Below are positions 7,630 through 14,000 of a stretch of 14,270 nt of DNA, one piece after another (the first letter of the stretch is position 1; every line of letters begins with the position of its first letter). The notes beneath the pieces are model-generated. The model did no database searches. It saw only the letters and a program-made list of their open reading frames with translations, and was not told the DNA's origin. The stretch comes from Chloracidobacterium sp. UBA6041 (GTDB taxonomy: Bacteria; Acidobacteriota; Blastocatellia; Pyrinomonadales; Pyrinomonadaceae). The DNA lies in NCBI GenBank assembly GCA_002427845.1, contig DIYZ01000042.1, positions 4,798 to 19,067 of the forward strand, given 5' to 3'. A program made the position numbers and the translations under genes.

Positions 7630-8556
7630 TCAGCGAGGTTCGGTGTCGGGGTCGTAGGTGTCGTCGAGGGTCTTGTCTTCTTCTTTAATCGCCGGTAATT
7701 CGACCGTGATGCGATCGCTGGCAGGTTCTTCGAGTTCGTCGCCGCTGAAACGCGCCAGAATTACCGTGATGTTATCCTCGCCGCCGCGGTTGTTGGCTTC
7801 GGCAATTAATTCATCACACGCCTTGGAAAGATCCGGATTGCTGGCCACAATATTTTGAATATCTTCCGCACGCAACTTTCCCGATAAGCCATCACTGCAA
7901 AGCAACAAGGTATCACCGCGCCGCAAACGTATCCTGCCGGTCACGGGTGTCACGTCGCCTTGCGCGCCGAGTGCCTGCAAAATGACGTTCCGAAACATGT
8001 GGGTCTCGGCTTCTGCCTCGCTGATCTGGCCGACGTCAACGAGCTGCTGCACAAGTGATTGATCCTTGGTAGCCAATCTGATTTGATCTTTACGAAGGAG
8101 GTAGCCGCGGCTGTCGCCGACCTGGACCAGATCCAGAAAATCACCGTGGATTGCCGCGCCCGTAAAGGTTGCACCCATGCCGGCACAACGCGAATCTTCC
8201 TGGCTCTTGTGATGAATGGCGAGATTGGCGTAGACGGTGGCGTTCTTCAAACAGTCGACGAGCGGCGTCTCATCGTCGCAACCTTCTTCCGAGTCGCCGC
8301 CCATAATCATGTCGCGCACGGAATCTACGGCCATCCGGCTGGCAACATCTCCGGCCAGGGCGCCACCCATGCCGTCAGACACAACCAGCACGAGGCCTTT
8401 CTCGCCAAGTTCGAAGTTTGACAAATCTTTCGGGGCGCCGGCGCCGTCGGTGCCGGTCCATGTCTGCTGTTTCGAGAGCTCGAGAACCAGGAAATTGTCC
8501 TCGTTACCCCGGCGGACGCGACCTACATCCGATTTTGCATGCAGCTCAACATTCAT
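7630..8556 (-). CDS. PP2C-type serine/threonine protein phosphatase (Stp1/PrpC-like)
   Basis: This is a metal-dependent phosphatase that removes phosphate from Ser/Thr residues and usually opposes Hanks-type (PknB-like) kinases. The 308 residues carry the family metal and phosphate-binding motifs in order: RRGNEDNF (Glu19-Asp20), VVSDGMGG (Asp61-Gly62), GMGATFTGA (126-134), QVGDSRGYLL (Asp147), CSDGLSG (Asp222) and GGEDNITVI (Asp261-Asn262). An insertion rich in Gly, Ala and Thr (about 32-50) precedes the second motif. An acidic tail (about 272-308) follows the domain and has no membrane helix, so the enzyme is predicted to be cytoplasmic. No kinase or FHA gene lies nearby. No good Shine-Dalgarno is visible before the ATG at 8556. 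Confidence 0.95.
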   Translation of the reverse strand: MNVELHAKSDVGRVRRGNEDNFLVLELSKQQTWTGTDGAGAPKDLSNFELGEKGLVLVVSDGMGGALAGDVASRMAVDSVRDMIMGGDSEEGCDDETPLVDCLKNATVYANLAIHHKSQEDSRCAGMGATFTGAAIHGDFLDLVQVGDSRGYLLRKDQIRLATKDQSLVQQLVDVGQISEAEAETHMFRNVILQALGAQGDVTPVTGRIRLRRGDTLLLCSDGLSGKLRAEDIQNIVASNPDLSKACDELIAEANNRGGEDNITVILARFSGDELEEPASDRITVELPAIKEEDKTLDDTYDPDTEPR

Positions 8557-8660
8557 AAGCGCGTGAAGGCGATTCAGGAAAAGGCAAAGTGCTTTTGGAT
8601 TCTAACCCGTTCGTAGTTTGGCTGTCACTTCCGTTTTCGTGTAAGGCGATCTGCTGGATT

Positions 8661-8747
8661 GCGCGCAAACTAAACAGTTTGCGTTACAAAACCAACCAAG
8701 CCGCGCAAACTAAACAGTTACAACCCAATATCATGACCGCGCAAACT
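8661..8747. repeat. GCGCAAACTAAACAGT repeats on the 3' side of the PLP-enzyme gene
   Basis: Copies lie at 8661-8689 (GCGCGCAAACTAAACAGTTT...) and 8701-8722 (CCGCGCAAACTAAACAGTTA...). A truncated copy, CCGCGCAAACT at 8738-8747, overlaps the last base of the stop codon of the gene read on the minus strand. The full copy is itself palindromic (CGCAAACT...AGTTTGCG). The same family appears in the opposite orientation beyond the gene's 5' end. Confidence 0.8.
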
Positions 8748-9886
8748 CAAATGCCGTTTAGCGCCTGATCGAGGTCGGCGATTATATCATCCGTGTCTTC
8801 GAGCCCGACCGAAACCCTGACCAGACCATCGCTGATACCCAAACGCTCCCTTTTTTCAGTATCTACAGACGCGTGAGTCATGGTTGCAGGGTGCGAAATG
8901 AGAGTTTCCACGCCGCCCAGACTTTCAGCCAGGGTGCACAACCTAACCGACTCCAGCACGGTGCGCGCCGCTTCGAGCGAGCCTACGTCAAATGCAACCA
9001 TGCCGCCGAAGCCACTCTGCTGGCGTTTAGCTAGCGCGTGCTGCGGGTGCGACGCAGAGCCGGGATAATAAACTTTCTTGACCTTCGGATGCTCTTCGAG
9101 AAAAGCGGCGACGGCGCGGCCCGACTTGTCGTGTTGCTCCATGCGCAAGGCGAGCGTCTTTGTCCCGCGCATGACGAGCCACGAGTCGAAAGGCGAGAGA
9201 ATCGCCCCGGCGCTGTTTTGAATGAACCCAATCCACGCCGCATCTTCTTCGTTGTTCAAAACTACTACGCCGCCGATGCCGTCCGAATGCCCATTCAAAT
9301 ATTTCGTGGTTGAATGCACGACAATGTCTACACCAAACTCGAGCGGGCGTTGGAGGTAAGGCGACATGAAGGTGTTGTCACAAACAACGCGCGCGCCGGC
9401 CCGGTGAGCCACTTCCGACACCTCGCGAAGATCCGTAACGATCATCACCGGGTTTGTCGGAGTTTCGACGAAAACCATTTTAGTGTTGGGCTTGATGGCC
9501 GCTTCTACGTTCAGTGCATCTGACGTATCCACGAAATCAAATTCAAGGTTGTAATTCGCGAGCACTTTGGTGAAGAGGCGAAACGTGCCGCCGTAAGTGT
9601 TGTCGGAAACAACGACGTGCTCACCGGCCTTAACCAGACGCAAGGTGGCGTCAATCGCTGCCATTCCCGAGGCGAAGGCAAAGCCAAAACGCGCGCCTTC
9701 AAGCGCGGCAATGTTTTGCTCCAGGGCGCTGCGCGTAGGATTCTGGGTGCGCGCATATTCGTAGCCTTTGTGTTTCCCGAGGCCATCCTGCGCGTAGGTC
9801 GAAGTTTGATAGATAGGAACTGACACCGCGCCGGTCGTTTGGTCTGGTTCCTGTCCGCTGTGAATTGCCGTAGTTGCGAAACCCAT
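8747..9886 (-). CDS. Cystathionine gamma-synthase/gamma-lyase (Cys/Met metabolism PLP enzyme)
   Basis: This is a fold-type I pyridoxal-phosphate enzyme. It either makes cystathionine from an activated homoserine and cysteine (MetB) or splits cystathionine to cysteine (MccB/CTH type). The 379 residues are full length. The PLP lysine is Lys195 in HSTTKYLNGHSD. The phosphate-contacting YARTQNPT (44-51) comes from the neighbouring subunit. FASGMAAIDA (71-80), the cofactor-binding Asp170 in VVCDNTF, and SLGGVETLISHPATMTHAS (322-340) are all present. The sequence alone does not separate synthase from lyase, so I give no symbol. It is a single gene with no other sulfur gene nearby. The ATG at 9886 lacks a clear Shine-Dalgarno, and the leader beyond it contains short ATCGTAA-like repeats (9897-9915). 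Confidence 0.93.
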   Translation of the reverse strand: MGFATTAIHSGQEPDQTTGAVSVPIYQTSTYAQDGLGKHKGYEYARTQNPTRSALEQNIAALEGARFGFAFASGMAAIDATLRLVKAGEHVVVSDNTYGGTFRLFTKVLANYNLEFDFVDTSDALNVEAAIKPNTKMVFVETPTNPVMIVTDLREVSEVAHRAGARVVCDNTFMSPYLQRPLEFGVDIVVHSTTKYLNGHSDGIGGVVVLNNEEDAAWIGFIQNSAGAILSPFDSWLVMRGTKTLALRMEQHDKSGRAVAAFLEEHPKVKKVYYPGSASHPQHALAKRQQSGFGGMVAFDVGSLEAARTVLESVRLCTLAESLGGVETLISHPATMTHASVDTEKRERLGISDGLVRVSVGLEDTDDIIADLDQALNGI

Positions 9887-10210
9887 ATATTAATGAATCG
9901 TAAATCGTAAATCGCGAATAGTAAAACGCCTGTAACGCAAACTGTTAGTTTGCGGCTTAAGTCTCAATAGCTGTAACGCAAAACTGTTAGTTTGCGGTGC
10001 AAGCTGAGGCTTTCACTCCCTGGCGAATGAAGCGGGGCATGGTAGCCCGCGTGTTAGGCAGTGTCAATTGGGATTGAACCTTAGTACTGATGCATTTTAG
10101 GCACATCCAACTGAGTGCGACTCAACACAGAACCGGAGTGGACCCCCCCAGCCGGGCTGCCCGGCTGGCGTGGTGGTAGCGACGGGATATTACATTCAAC
10201 TCGCAATGGC
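9887..10210. repeat. Upstream spacer of the PLP-enzyme gene: direct repeats and a hairpin
   Basis: Two direct copies of a palindromic unit starting TGTAACGCAAA(A)CTGTTAG lie at 9931-9956 and 9972-9997, and they are the inverse of the copies at 8661-8747. Farther on, CCAGCCGGG-CTG-CCCGGCTGG (10148-10168) is a perfect 9-base-pair hairpin with a CTG loop, preceded by a run of C. Short ATCGTAA-type repeats fill 9897-9915. I see no gene in this stretch. Confidence 0.75.
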
Positions 10211-10212
10211 CC

Positions 10213-10458
10213 TTGAAATTCCTTATTCCCTTTACCGTTGCGCTTCTTCTGGATGTAAGCGGCTCAACGCAATCGCAACTACAAGCCATACGCACTGCCG
10301 CCAATGCGTTCATCAAACTGATCGACTACCCGCAGGGGCATGATGTCTTAATTTCAGCTCTTCTCTGCGTGTCCGCCTTGAGCTTTTCGCGGCTAGGATT
10401 CATCGCAGTGACTCAGCGCGGCTTTCAGCCGCAACCAAAGGTGGCACTCTTCAAATAA
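10213..10458 (+). pseudogene. Remnant of a VWA-domain gene
   Basis: An open stretch begins with MKFLIPFTVALLLDVSGSTQ and continues QLQAIRTAANAFIKLIDYPQG. This is the first strand, MIDAS motif (DVSGS) and first helix of a VWA domain like that of the gene at 3157-4560 (FHVVLLLDTSASTQEKLHLIQRAAVAF). After about 45 residues the likeness ends, and the rest reads through unrelated repeat sequence, including the hairpin GCGGCT-TTC-AGCCGC at 10418-10432. The N-terminal export part and the rest of the domain are missing. I read it as a decayed fragment, not a functional 81-residue protein. Thirty bases of it recur at 10644-10673. Confidence 0.6.
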
Positions 10459-10673
10459 CCAGCGTGAGCGGTTGGCAGCATAAAGTCTCGCACCCCAGCC
10501 GAGCCTCTCGGCTGGGGTGCGAGACTTTACGCTGTCACCTGCTTCGCAGGTTTGCTCAGTGCGGTCTACAAAGACTCGTCTCCGGCGCCACGCGAAAAAC
10601 AAAAACCTGGACCTTTGCTACGCAGAGTTAACGCAGAGAGTAAATCAAACTGATCGACTACCCGCAGGCGCAT
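10312..10673 (+). repeat. 30-base direct repeat within the decayed VWA region
   Basis: Positions 10312-10341 and 10644-10673 are identical at 29 of 30 bases, beginning ATCAAACTGATCGACTACCC. The first copy lies inside the VWA remnant and the second lies alone before kdsB. The second is followed by a tandem CGCAGGCGCA motif (about 10662-10708). They bracket about 300 bases that contain the long hairpin. Confidence 0.85.
10481..10529. repeat. Perfect 23-base-pair hairpin with three-base loop
   Basis: The left arm 10481-10503 and right arm 10507-10529 are perfectly complementary around the loop CCT. Four more pairs (10476-10479 with 10531-10534) extend the stem beyond one mismatch. The core CACCCCAGCCGAG/CTCGGCTGGGGTG relates it to the hairpin at 10148-10168. 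A second small hairpin, ACCTGC-TTC-GCAGGT, follows at 10537-10551. No U-tract follows, so a classical Rho-independent terminator is unlikely. Confidence 0.85.
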
Positions 10674-10729
10674 ACACGCAGGCGCATGGACGTTGACACT
10701 CGCAGGCGCGCAAGTTAATCTGTTATCCC

Positions 10730-11695
10730 GTGAATCACACGGGAACAAATCCTCCAAACAATCCCAAAGCAAAAGCTGTCGCAATCATCCCCGCTCGCTA
10801 CGATTCTGTTCGCCTGCCTGGCAAAGCTCTGCTGGAAATCGCCGGAAAACCCATGATTTGCTGGGTTGCCGAGCGTGTGAGTACCGCCCGCAACGTTAGT
10901 CGCGTCATCGTTGCTACGGATGACAAGCGCATACTCGATGCGGTGACCTCCGCGGGACATGAAGCCGTGATGACGTCCGCGCATCATGCGAGCGGCACGG
11001 ACCGGATCGCGGAAGTTGCGAGTTCATTGGAAGACGCCGACATCATCGTGAACGTACAAGGTGACGAGCTACTGCTTTCGCCCTTAACGATCGAGCAAGC
11101 AGTCGAAGCAATGGAAGAACGGAAAAACCGGGACAGGGGCAAAGGGGAAGGATCGGACCGGGGTAAAGGGGAAGGGGGAAAGGGGAACGAAGAGAGAACA
11201 CCTGACGAAGAGATCGGGTGGGAGATTGGGGAGATCGGGATTGTTACGACTTGGGAACCGATTGAATCGGCCGCGGACGTTTTGAATCCTGACGTTGTTA
11301 AGGTCGTGATCGACGATAGCGGACGCGCGATTTATTTTTCCCGTTCGCCTGTGCCTTATCCGCGCGACGCCGCTCTGAAGCATCACGGGCTCAAGGCAGC
11401 GTTAGAAAACGAACCGACATTGCTGAATAGTTTTCGCAAGCACACGGGCCTTTACGTTTACCGCCGCGAAATCTTGCTTGCCTTTGCGCAGTGGCCGCAA
11501 TCAGAGCTTGAGCAAATGGAGTCGCTCGAACAATTGCGGGCGCTGGAACACGGCGTGAAGATCAAAGCAATCAAAGCAAGCACGTCGTCGATTGGGGTTG
11601 ACACGATAGAAGATCTGGAACGAGTAAGAAAGATTATGGAGGAGAAGAGTTTCGGGTTTCGAGTTTCGGGTTCCGAGTTTGCGCGGACAAGTTAA
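10730..11695 (+). CDS. kdsB: 3-deoxy-manno-octulosonate cytidylyltransferase (CMP-Kdo synthetase)
   Basis: KdsB couples CTP and Kdo to CMP-Kdo for lipopolysaccharide inner-core synthesis in the cytoplasm. Diagnostic motifs are IIPARYDSVRLPGK (19-32), HASGTDRIAEV (86-96), VNVQGDE (107-113), VVKVVIDDSGRAIYFSRSPVPYPRD (189-213), KHTGLYVYRRE (237-247), LEQLRALE (266-273) and GVDTIEDLERVR (289-300). The product is 321 residues against about 250 for the family. The excess is a Gly/Lys/Arg/Glu-rich insertion at about 131-167, encoded by a GGGGNAAAGGGGAA repeat, and a repeat-encoded tail after about residue 305. The usual QGDEP is QGDEL here. The GTG at 10730 is the only plausible start after an in-frame stop at 10694, and it has no clear Shine-Dalgarno. 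pyrG, which supplies CTP, lies two genes downstream. Confidence 0.93.
   Translation: MNHTGTNPPNNPKAKAVAIIPARYDSVRLPGKALLEIAGKPMICWVAERVSTARNVSRVIVATDDKRILDAVTSAGHEAVMTSAHHASGTDRIAEVASSLEDADIIVNVQGDELLLSPLTIEQAVEAMEERKNRDRGKGEGSDRGKGEGGKGNEERTPDEEIGWEIGEIGIVTTWEPIESAADVLNPDVVKVVIDDSGRAIYFSRSPVPYPRDAALKHHGLKAALENEPTLLNSFRKHTGLYVYRREILLAFAQWPQSELEQMESLEQLRALEHGVKIKAIKASTSSIGVDTIEDLERVRKIMEEKSFGFRVSGSEFARTS
11131..11200 (+). repeat. GGGGNAAAGGGGAA repeat inserted inside kdsB
   Basis: Three near-copies of a purine-rich unit, (G)GGG(C/T/G)AAAGGGGAA, start near 11136, 11160 and 11173, within the coding sequence and in frame. They encode RDRGKGEGSDRGKGEGGKGN, unlike the rest of KdsB. A similar purine-rich text lies at the end of the small gene downstream (about 12072-12110). 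Confidence 0.75.
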
Positions 11696-11830
11696 CAGTT
11701 TCGAGTTCCGAGTTTTGGGTTTCGATTTCGCTTGCGCACCGCTCGAACTCCTGGCTCGACACCTGGAACACGAAACTCGGAACACGAAACGCGAAACTGG
11801 AAACACGAAACGCGAAACTGGAAACCCGGA
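11648..11830. repeat. Inverted GTTTCGGGTTTCGAG / CGAAACGCGAAAC repeat array
   Basis: The left half (11648-11727) is made of GTTTCGGGTTTCGAGTT-like units and the right half (11763-11830) of the complementary GAAACNCGAAAC units, so together they can form a large imperfect foldback. In the right half a 21-base unit is perfectly repeated in tandem (11781-11801 and 11802-11822). The left half encodes the last residues of KdsB, and the right half ends just before the ATG of the next gene. Confidence 0.85.
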
Positions 11831-11833
11831 TTT

Positions 11834-12178
11834 ATGAACGACTGGATTGGATTAGCGGTAATTGGCTTCATTGTTTTGGCCGCGCTGTTTGCTGTGTGGC
11901 AGCTCAGTAAGCCTTACGACGTGACGGTTGAAGAGTTTGAGAAGCGCGCCGCTGAGGCGCCGAGCTTATTGAGCGCCGGCTTTGTCGGACTGCAAAAGAT
12001 TCTCGACCCTGCCACCGTAAAGGCCGTGCAGGCGCAGGAGGATTTCAAGGAAGGACGGTTCGACGCGGAGCAGGGAAAGGGTGACGGACCCGAACCGGGG
12101 GAAGAAGAGGGCAGGAGGCAGGAGCAGGAGGCAGGAAGCACAAGGCAGAAGGAAGTAAGCACGTGGCAGAAGGCATAA
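11834..12178 (+). CDS. Small single-helix membrane protein between kdsB and pyrG, function unknown
   Basis: The 114-residue product has a short N-terminus, one membrane helix (about 4-23, IGLAVIGFIVLAALFAVWQL) and a predicted cytoplasmic or periplasmic segment SKPYDVTVEEFEKRAAEAPSLLSAGFVGLQKILDPATVKAV. I do not recognise the family. From about residue 79 the sequence becomes low-complexity (GKGDGPEPGEEEGRRQEQEAG) and is encoded by a GGCAGGAGCAGG/AAGGCAGAAGG repeat, so the original protein may have ended near residue 80. I prefer the ATG at 11834 because the helix starts there, while the frame upstream (to 11732) is repeat-derived. The ribosome binding site is weak. Placement between two CTP/Kdo genes suggests an envelope role but does not prove it. 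Confidence 0.65.
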   Translation: MNDWIGLAVIGFIVLAALFAVWQLSKPYDVTVEEFEKRAAEAPSLLSAGFVGLQKILDPATVKAVQAQEDFKEGRFDAEQGKGDGPEPGEEEGRRQEQEAGSTRQKEVSTWQKA

Positions 12179-12192
12179 GGCAGTAAGCAGTA

Positions 12193-12245
12193 GGACAGAC
12201 TTTCCAGTCTGTCCCACAAAAAAACGACAGGCAGGAATGCCTGTC
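12193..12245. repeat. Two adjacent hairpins upstream of pyrG
   Basis: GGACAGACT-TTCC-AGTCTGTCC (12193-12214) is a perfect 9-base-pair hairpin, followed by CACAAAAAAACG. GACAGGCA-GGAA-TGCCTGTC (12226-12245) is a perfect 8-base-pair hairpin. They read as two related dispersed palindromes of the type seen in other spacers here. The A-rich stretch after the first lies on the coding strand, so a U-tract terminator would act only on minus-strand transcription. Confidence 0.8.
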
Positions 12246-12247
12246 CT

Positions 12248-12302
12248 ACTTAGGAAGGCATACTTAGGAAGGCATACTTAGGAAGGCATACTTAGGAAGG
12301 CA
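12248..12302 (+). promoter_or_regulatory. Four-copy 14-base tandem repeat carrying the pyrG ribosome binding site
   Basis: The unit ACTTAGGAAGGCAT is repeated perfectly at 12248-12261, 12262-12275 and 12276-12289, with a fourth copy at 12290-12302 lacking the last base. Each unit contains AGGAAGG, a good Shine-Dalgarno core. GGAAGG of the last unit (12295-12300) lies five bases before the pyrG ATG and is the functional candidate. The other three lie at 14-base steps upstream. Confidence 0.85.
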
Positions 12303-12305
12303 GCA

Positions 12306-14000
12306 ATGACTAAATACATCTTCGTAACGGGTGGTGTCGTTTCCAGTTTGGGAAAAGGTTTAGCGGCTTCTTCGATTGGGTCTCTGCTGGAGGCGCGCGG
12401 TCTCAACGTCGCGCTCATTAAGCTCGATCCTTACATCAACGTCGATCCCGGCACGATGTCGCCGTTTCAACATGGCGAGGTGTTCGTCACCGACGATGGC
12501 GCGGAAACAGATCTGGATCTGGGGCATTACGAGAGGTTCACTCATGCTCATCTCTCAAAGGCAAATAATTGGACGACCGGCCGGATCTATCTTTCAGTGA
12601 TCGAAAAGGAACGCCGCGGAGATTACCTCGGCAAAACCATTCAGGTGATTCCGCACGTGACGAATGAAATCAAGGATGCGGTGCGCTCGGTTGCGGAAAA
12701 AGACAATCCCGACGTCATTATCGTGGAGATTGGCGGCACCGTCGGCGATATCGAATCGCTGCCTTTTCTGGAAGCGATACGTCAAATGGGGAACGAAGAA
12801 GGCCCTGGCAATACGCTATTTGTTCATGTCACGCTTGTGCCCTTCATCGCCGCGGCCGGAGAACTGAAAACGAAACCAACGCAACACTCTGTTCGTGAGT
12901 TGCGCGAGATTGGTATCGCCCCCGACATTCTGCTTTGCCGTTCTGAAAGGCCGCTCTCTTACGATTTGCGCTCGAAGATTGCGCTCTTCTGCAACGTAAA
13001 GGAATCTGCCGTGATTAGCGCTCAGGATGTCGACACGATTTACGACGTGCCGCTCGCTTTTCACGAACAGGGTTTGGACGAATTGATTGTGACGCAGCTT
13101 GGGTTTGGCGCGCGCGCGTCGCAATCGGACCTGGCCGAATGGCGCGATCTGGTGGGCACGATTCGCGAGCCTTCCGGCGGCGAAACCTCGATTGCCATCG
13201 TCGGCAAGTATGTTGAGCTGGAAGACTCTTACAAATCATTGCGGGAAGCACTGACGCATGGCGGCGTCGCCAATAAACTTCGCGTCGGTGTGAAATGGAT
13301 TGAATCGGAAGAACTGATGGATGACGATTACGAGTCTCGCTTGCGCGACTTCGACGCGATACTCGTCCCCGGCGGATTTGGTAAACGCGGCATAGCGGGA
13401 ATGATTCGCGCCATCACCTATGCGCGAAAAAGCGGTACGCCTTACTTTGGCATCTGCCTCGGAATGCAGACGGCCTGCATCGAGTATGCGCGCAACGTTG
13501 CCGGCTTAAAGGATGCCGACTCGACTGAATTTGATTCGACTAGTCCTTATCCGGTTATCTTCAAGCTGCGCGATCTGGTCGACGTGGAGGAGCTGGGCGG
13601 GACCATGCGGCTTGGCGCCTGGCCCTGCAATCTCTCTCCCGGTTCGCTGGCCCGGGAGGTTTACGGAAGCGAAGAGATTAGCGAGCGCCACCGTCATCGT
13701 TATGAGTTTAATCCCGAGTTTCGTGAAACACTCGAGCGTGCTGGTTTAGTTTTCAGCGGCGTTTCTCCGGACGGTAAGTTTGTTGAAATCGTAGAACTGC
13801 CGCGGGACGAACATCCATGGTTTCTCGGTTGTCAGTTTCATCCGGAATACAAATCGAAACCACTTAATGCGCATCCATTGTTCGCAGCGTTTGTCCTGGC
13901 GGCTTACGAGAATCGCCTGCGTAACGAAACATCCATGGACAAGAAAGGCGAAACTGAGCTTCTGATCGCGGAACGCGCGAATGTTGTAAACGCAGATTAA
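12306..14000 (+). CDS. pyrG: CTP synthase
   Basis: PyrG converts UTP to CTP with ATP and ammonia taken from glutamine, the last step of pyrimidine nucleotide synthesis. The 564 residues cover both domains. The synthetase domain begins KYIFVTGGVVSSLGKGLAAS (Lys17 in the nucleotide loop), followed by KLDPYINVDPGTMSPFQHGE (39-58), DDGAETDLDLGHYERF (63-78) and EIGGTVGDIES (141-151). The glutamine amidotransferase domain (about 290-545) has LVPGGFGKRG (353-362), nucleophile Cys384 in FGICLGMQ, and His512/Glu514 in QFHPEYKSKP. A C-terminal extension of about 20 residues (MDKKGETELLIAERANVVNAD) follows. The strong ribosome binding site at 12295-12300 fixes the ATG. The leader carries the 14-base tandem array and two hairpins. 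Its product CTP is the substrate of KdsB encoded upstream. Confidence 0.98.
   Translation: MTKYIFVTGGVVSSLGKGLAASSIGSLLEARGLNVALIKLDPYINVDPGTMSPFQHGEVFVTDDGAETDLDLGHYERFTHAHLSKANNWTTGRIYLSVIEKERRGDYLGKTIQVIPHVTNEIKDAVRSVAEKDNPDVIIVEIGGTVGDIESLPFLEAIRQMGNEEGPGNTLFVHVTLVPFIAAAGELKTKPTQHSVRELREIGIAPDILLCRSERPLSYDLRSKIALFCNVKESAVISAQDVDTIYDVPLAFHEQGLDELIVTQLGFGARASQSDLAEWRDLVGTIREPSGGETSIAIVGKYVELEDSYKSLREALTHGGVANKLRVGVKWIESEELMDDDYESRLRDFDAILVPGGFGKRGIAGMIRAITYARKSGTPYFGICLGMQTACIEYARNVAGLKDADSTEFDSTSPYPVIFKLRDLVDVEELGGTMRLGAWPCNLSPGSLAREVYGSEEISERHRHRYEFNPEFRETLERAGLVFSGVSPDGKFVEIVELPRDEHPWFLGCQFHPEYKSKPLNAHPLFAAFVLAAYENRLRNETSMDKKGETELLIAERANVVNAD

Noticed and set aside
8059..8421. 120-codon plus-strand open frame
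   Set aside because: It lies antisense to the PP2C gene, whose metal-binding motifs are complete.
8661..9997. CRISPR array suggested by repeated 25-base palindromic units
   Set aside because: There are only two or three copies per side, spacings are irregular and short, a 1.1-kb gene lies between the groups, and no cas gene is present.
8661..9997. Composite transposon around the PLP-enzyme gene
   Set aside because: The flanking repeats are short palindromes, no transposase is present, and no target-site duplication is evident.
10481..10529. Rho-independent terminator
   Set aside because: The stem is very strong but no run of T follows on either strand, and no intact gene ends beside it.
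11732..11833. N-terminal extension of the small membrane protein
   Set aside because: The added residues (TRNSEHETRNWKHETRNWKP) are encoded by the GAAAC tandem repeat, and the ATG at 11834 fits the membrane helix.
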